Shown here: one piece after another, positions 59,521 to 64,000 of the stretch
How the letters are laid out: every line of letters begins with the position of its first letter
How positions within the stretch are numbered: the stretch's first letter is position 1
Origin: Ryuthela nishihirai
Lineage: Eukaryota; Arthropoda; Arachnida; Araneae; Heptathelidae
DNA: 64,000 nucleotides
Direction of reading: 5' to 3'
NCBI GenBank assembly: GCA_038380435.1
Contig: JAWZYU010000007.1
Location: 87,186,334 to 87,250,333 of the forward strand
The notes under the pieces: generated by a model
The model's input: the letters and a program-made list of their open reading frames with translations, nothing else
Told to the model about the DNA's origin: nothing
The model's database searches: none
Made by a program: the position numbers and the translations under genes

Positions 59521-59932
59521 TTTCGTATAAACAGAACTTTTTAAAAACGACAGACATCGGAAGACTGCTCCGATATCCGGAATAAATCTGGTAATGATAT
59601 TTTGATTGAAAATTTTACAATAAATAATGTGTGTGTATATATATATATATTTTATTTTTTTCCCATTCTTTTAGTATAACTATAGTTTTATGTATCTATA
59701 CATGGGGTATGCCAGTAACATACACATTTCCAGGAGGTACGTGAGGCATAAAAGGTTTTGAGAACCACTGCTCTATTATGTATATAAAGTTCAAAGAGAT
59801 GCCGTTATAAGCGTAAAATTACCAAACCCAATAGTAGAAGACAAAAAATAACAAAATGTCTTAAAATCTTAATATTTTTAGAAAAAAAACTGATGAAAAC
59901 CACAAGAAAATAGTGTAGAAATTCTGTTTGTA
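59521..59932. other. No gene recognised
   Basis: (TG)n(TA)n microsatellite at 59629-59650; otherwise anonymous. Confidence 0.5.
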
Positions 59933-60110
59933 TCATACCCTGTGCAGGTTAAATAAGACGTTGGATGGGAGGTTACCATCTGTCTCATAACAGCTGTTCC
60001 ATTCGGTCACCTGCCCTCAACCTAAACTGAACCCTCTGGTTCTTTATGACGTCGCCATTTAGACCCTTGTGTGCAAATAACTACCGGTCAGAGATAAAAC
60101 AACCCAACTA
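59933..60110 (+). mobile_element. SINE-A 3' fragment
   Basis: CATACCCTGTGCAGGTTAAA, ACCATCTGTCTC, CAGCTGTTCCA and CATTTAGACCC in order, ending GATAAAACAACCC. Confidence 0.8.
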
Positions 60111-60161
60111 AACGCATATCTTCTCTATGGCGTATTAAAGTAATCAAAGGGGTCACCACCC

Positions 60162-60245
60162 TCACAGAACTTCGACTGTGGCGGAGAAACTGAAAGGCTC
60201 CTGTCAGATCGCTGTTGCAAGCAGCTGCTTGAGGGGTGTTTTTTT
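60162..60245 (+). mobile_element. SINE-B 3' fragment
   Basis: GGCTCCTGTCAGATCGCTGT then TGCAAGCAGCTGCTTGAGGG and a T-rich tail. Confidence 0.75.
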
Positions 60246-60454
60246 ATTCCTTTATTATATTTATGAAGATATTTTCACTCTTTTCCCTAACACGTTAAGC
60301 CTCTTTGGATTAGGACATAAAATAATCATTAGAGGTTAAATGTTTAGGGTATGAAATGACTCCTTGACTAAGCAGTTAATCCTTGTGTAGTCTGTAAAAC
60401 AGAAATTCGTTAAAATTATGCTGCTGTTATGGATATTTTTATATTGTCAATATT

Positions 60455-60535
60455 GTATTCCAAGCCTATCGGTGTCCACTACTGACCGCGGGAAGGGCGG
60501 GGAGTTTTGCAGAGATAAATCTCAACGCTGAGGAT
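60455..60535 (-). mobile_element. SINE-A body fragment
   Basis: CAAGCCTATCGGTGTCCACT and GCAGAGATAAATCTCAACGC only. Confidence 0.75.
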
Positions 60536-61460
60536 TCTTTATGAGTTCCGTATTTAAATAGTAATGGAAACCGAAACATATTTATCGCTCTGCCCAAAGA
60601 AATGTAGATTATTCCATTCTGCCTTCCTATAAACTTGTTTCTGTTAGGGTTTCAGACTAAATAAACAGATATCGCTGCTGTTAAACATCTGAACTTGCGT
60701 TACTAATTAAATACTGCATCAGTTGAAGTAGTAAAATGAAATAGATTTTCTAATGTCTGTTAATTATCAAGGGTATTTTTTTGTGTTTTAAAACCAATTA
60801 TTGTTCGTAAATTTTACCCGAATGAGATGATACGGAATACACCGTCATAACTTAGCGAGTTGCGGAGTGTCATTTACTGCCTGACTCTGGCAGTCATAAC
60901 TCATCGGTAAATCAATGTACACGCTCGAAATTTTCACAGAATGTTTCAGGTTACGGTCCAGTTTGCAGTGCGAAATTTCAGGTCAAACGTCCAAGAGGGG
61001 AGCTTGCTAGAAACAAAAATATTTACCCTGCTCTTCCTACGGCAAACGAGAATCGGTGTGAAATATACTGTTGCCATTTTCTGATCTCCAAGTGTGAAGA
61101 GTTAAATTAGCATTTAAACCTTCGGCCGCAAAAATGATGCTGTTGCCAGATTCCCCCATTTCTAAAATCAATATTTAGGCGTTCCATTGCAGTTAGGGAA
61201 CTGATTTTTTAACCAAAAATGGGGTCGGGCAGGGAGAACCCGCGAACGAAATTTGGGAACTTTTCGTGAAGTACGTCGGGAATTACAGAATATCTGACGA
61301 AATATCTCTATCGTTTGTCAAGGGCTGAGAGCGCGCGTCGAGTCAGCAATGATCTTTGCAACACCGGAAAATTCTTCGTATTCAAACTGTGATCACATAC
61401 TATTTTAATTCCTCTTACTAATACATCAAATAAGTTGAACTCTAACAAAAAAAAAATCAC
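60536..61460. other. No gene recognised
   Basis: The part at 60850-61380 is less AT-rich than its surroundings, but has no long open frame or copy elsewhere in the window. Confidence 0.5.
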
Positions 61461-62200
61461 ACTTCCCCTCACCCAAAAAAAGGGTCGTATTATTATTAAT
61501 ATTAACCAAAAAAGTTATTATTGGATTTATATTCCAATATACTATATGTGCTAATATTCAAATAGTGTTGATTAAAGATTTCATACATGAATGCATAAAT
61601 ATAACTTATGTACTTAATTAAATTCATACATACGACGATTACTCCTAAATGAAATTCCTGCAGGTGGCGTTAATTTTTTTTCTAATGAAATATTTGCTTG
61701 TTACCGCCATTCCCAACGGTTTTTGGTGTTCCTCTTCTACGATTGGTCAAATATTTTACAATGGCACGTGCAGGTAGATAGCTTCACACGTGTCGCCCTT
61801 AGTTACGATAGCAACAATATATTCGCTTTAACTTTAGAGTTAAATTTTACTCTCAATTCATTTCTTCTTTTCCATAATATATTTTATTACGTATATTTAG
61901 AATAAAGTTCATAGACCATGTAAAGTAAATTTTACCTACACAAGAATCGAACTACAGTTAGCAACGATTAATAGTAATATTATAATATTTCAGAAACATT
62001 AATATTTAAAATATGCGAATGCAATTTAATATCAAAGCCGGAAATTACATACCATTCCACTATAACGTTTCAGCTTAAATAACAGGGATTGATTAATTTA
62101 ATTATCAAACTTTACTGGTTTTATTAACAATCTGACAACGTGGAAACATCCAATTCGAGAAATTAATTCATCGGGGAGATGATATCTGTTTCATAGCATT
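61460..62200. repeat. Segmental duplication, copy B, block 3
   Basis: Colinear with 23330-24000 (TCTTCTACGATTGGTCAAAT, GTTACGATAGCAACAA-like strings). No gene. Confidence 0.8.
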
Positions 62201-62224
62201 ACAAATAGAAACTCAAAACACAGA

Positions 62225-62495
62225 GGCGGGGGTTGCTCAGTCGGTAGCGCGCCAGGCTCGTAATCTTTAGCTCTCAGCTTTCAGACCCTGCTGTTTCAGA
62301 TTTATCTCGGCAAAATTCCCCACCCTTTTCACTGTCAGTAGAGGACACCGATGGGCTTGGAAAAGCCGCCGTCCGTCAGATGGGATGTTTAGCCTTTGGC
62401 CCTTGTGCAGGACAGCCATACCCTATACACGTTAAAGAACACGCCTGATGGCCTTGACGGCAAGCTTCCATCCCTCCCAACAGCTGTTCCAGCCC
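62225..62495 (+). mobile_element. SINE-A copy, decayed, 3'-truncated
   Basis: GCGGGGGTTGCTCAGTCGGT with box B ruined (CTTTCAGACCC). The body is recognisable up to AACAGCTGTTCCAG. Confidence 0.85.
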
Positions 62496-62499
62496 CTAA

Positions 62500-63665
62500 A
62501 CAAAAGTTTATTTTTTTTCTCTACATGATACCCAGCTTTTGTCAAATCTTAGGAACATGAATTGAGGGCCGAATGCAACAGGTTCCATGTCACATGAAAA
62601 CTCGTTAAGTAGGTAATGCTGCTTTCCATAAAAGTAACCACTTCGTTTACTTTCTCCCTCAAAATAGAAAAAAATTATTAAATACTACATATTCGGAAAG
62701 CAAAGAATTGCGGATTTAGGTTGAAATGGAAGCTCGTATGAGATTCCGAGATTCCGTGTGCGTCAGACATCCATACCCTGTATTGAACAACACGCTGGAT
62801 GCCATTCACAGGTGGAAAAACTTGAATTAGCATTTCGAACGTGTCGAGTATTGCCAGTATACTCTGATTAGGGTCTAAAATTAGTACCTTACATATATAG
62901 ATTTTGTTCGATATTTTCATTGTTAACTTTTAAATGTCTCATTCCAGCATTTCCAGTGGCAACACCTTCAGTGGAAATAAACTAACATTATTCTTTCCTT
63001 ATATTCTCAGTGTGAACGCAAATCTCTCCATATTCGGTAAATGTGATGTTTAAATCAGTCGTTAGTAAGGAACATTTACATATAATTATAACAGAAACGG
63101 TAATGTAGGGGCAGAAGGAAATGAACATTTTTTTATAAGTATATTTCAATACAACTTTAACTATTTATTTATATTTCACGTGTATCTGTTGAATATTAAA
63201 AAAATAATTATGTCTTTCCACTTTCTGAAACAGTGGGCGAAAGGATAACCATATCTGCAACCCCGAGAAATATAATCTTTATTTTTACGTTCCGACTGCA
63301 CGGAGTCCATTCTCGAAACAACCTAGAAACGTTGCAGGTTTTGTAACCAAAGCTATTGTATGAACGCTTTAATTCTCCTTTATTTATTTATTGACTAAAA
63401 GTGGAATCGAACCCGGCAACCAACGTAGAATGACCAAGATCAATATTTTAGGAGTTACAGCGCGTAGTAAAAAAAACTGCCAACTGCACGCGGTGTTTCC
63501 TTGTGGTAACCCTCCCAACAACAAAACTTTGACCGCGCCCAAAGCTTAACCTCGAGGATCAGACGAGAACCGATGTGTTCAACTTGCTATGACCGTTGAC
63601 ATGCCAATTGTTTCTTATCTGCCTTATAAAGTAACACACATTATCAATAACAGAAAAATTTTTAA
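62500..63665. repeat. Segmental duplication, copy B, block 4
   Basis: Matches 24245-24520 and then 24880-25340, with about 400 bp of unrelated AT-rich DNA (62930-63330) between. It carries the 5S remnant. Confidence 0.75.
63478..63601 (-). pseudogene. 5S rRNA gene or pseudogene, near full length
   Basis: On the minus strand from 63600/63601 it reads GTCAACGGTCATAGCAAGTT, CATCGGTTCTCGTCTGATCC, GAGGTTAAGC, GGGCGCGGT, then GGGAGGGTTACCACAAGGAA and CACCGCGTGCAGTTGGC, aligning with animal 5S rRNA from end to end. Helix I (TGTCAAC with GTTGGCA) still pairs, with a G-U. The terminator T-run lies at 63469-63476 and CTTTATAAGG is about 22-31 bp upstream. Changes in box A (a loss around TTAAGC) and in loop sequences suggest it is no longer functional. 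It is about 123 nt. Confidence 0.82.
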
Positions 63666-63760
63666 AGTAGGAAAGAACTAGATTGGTGCCAAAAAATTTC
63701 GTTAACGACAGTATTTAAAAACAAATTACACTTTTTTAAATACTGATTGTGTTTTTTGGG

Positions 63761-64000
63761 GCGGGGGTGGCTGAGTCGGTAGCGCGCCAGGCTCGTAATC
63801 TGTAGTTCCCAGGTTCGAGTCCCAGCTGGGTCAGCGTTGAGATTCATCTCCGCAAAATTCCCCGCCCTGCCCACGGTCAGTAGGGGACACCGATGGGCTT
63901 CGAAAGGCCGCTGCCCGTCGGTTGGGACGTTAAGCCGTGGCTCCGTGTGCAGGAGAGCCATATTCTGTGCACGTTAAAGAACACGCTGGATGACCTTGAC
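63761..64000 (+). mobile_element. SINE-A copy cut by the window end
   Basis: GCGGGGGTGGCTGAGTCGGT, box B GGTTCGAGTCCC and GTTGGGACGTTAAGCC, running to GATGACCTTGAC at the last base. Confidence 0.9.

Noticed and set aside
63761..63833. tRNA gene
   Set aside because: Box A and box B are intact, but the sequence continues into the SINE-A body and has no T-run, and the same head occurs in all SINE-A copies.

Overview
The window is AT-rich eukaryotic intergenic DNA. It has no compact operon-like coding, and it holds tRNA-derived SINEs, several non-LTR retrotransposon families, a large TIR DNA transposon, decayed histone genes with animal-type 3' stem-loops, and decayed 5S rRNA genes with an upstream TATA of the arthropod kind. 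An invertebrate animal, most likely an arthropod, is the best guess; the species cannot be read from the sequence.

Layout. (1) 1-6754 and 10919-20003 carry three copies of a tandem unit of about 4.06 kb. The first copy holds the only intact non-transposon reading frame I can support, a 171-residue acidic protein (3053-3568) followed by a perfect replication-dependent histone 3' stem-loop (3587-3602). Copy 2 is cut by a degenerate Jockey-like LINE (6755-10880). Copy 3 is split by a 7.0 kb TIR transposon (12843-19843), whose dead transposase gene is itself split by three tandem copies of a GC-rich element flanked by a 12-bp target duplication. (2) 20.0-28.8 kb is a repeat mosaic with SINEs, a 5S rRNA remnant, and a degenerate ~185-bp satellite. 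(3) 28.8-34.4 kb has fragments of an APE-type (CFDP2/RTE-like) LINE and a 2.25 kb inverted-repeat structure enclosing a 505-bp tandem duplication. (4) 37.9-47.4 kb is a ruined histone locus: H1 (+) and H4 (-) face each other tail to tail, each has one nonsense codon, and a 7.5 kb I-superfamily LINE with a 15-bp target duplication sits in the H1 leader. (5) 48-52.2 kb is mostly anonymous DNA with a ~165-bp minisatellite. (6) 52.3-54.8 kb is a frameshifted H2B stub fused to another CFDP2-like LINE. (7) 54.8-64 kb is a rearranged second copy of the 20.7-25.3 kb mosaic, ending with a nearly full-length 5S pseudogene and a SINE cut by the window edge.

Apart from the 3053-3568 gene, nothing in the window looks functional: the histone and 5S genes are recognisable but broken, and every transposase or reverse transcriptase frame carries stops or frameshifts. 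The histone remnants share a GGTCCG promoter motif (the core of the classical H4 site II), which suggests they once formed one coordinately regulated cluster. The acidic gene uses the same type of mRNA 3' end, so it may be expressed in S phase like histones; that is inference.
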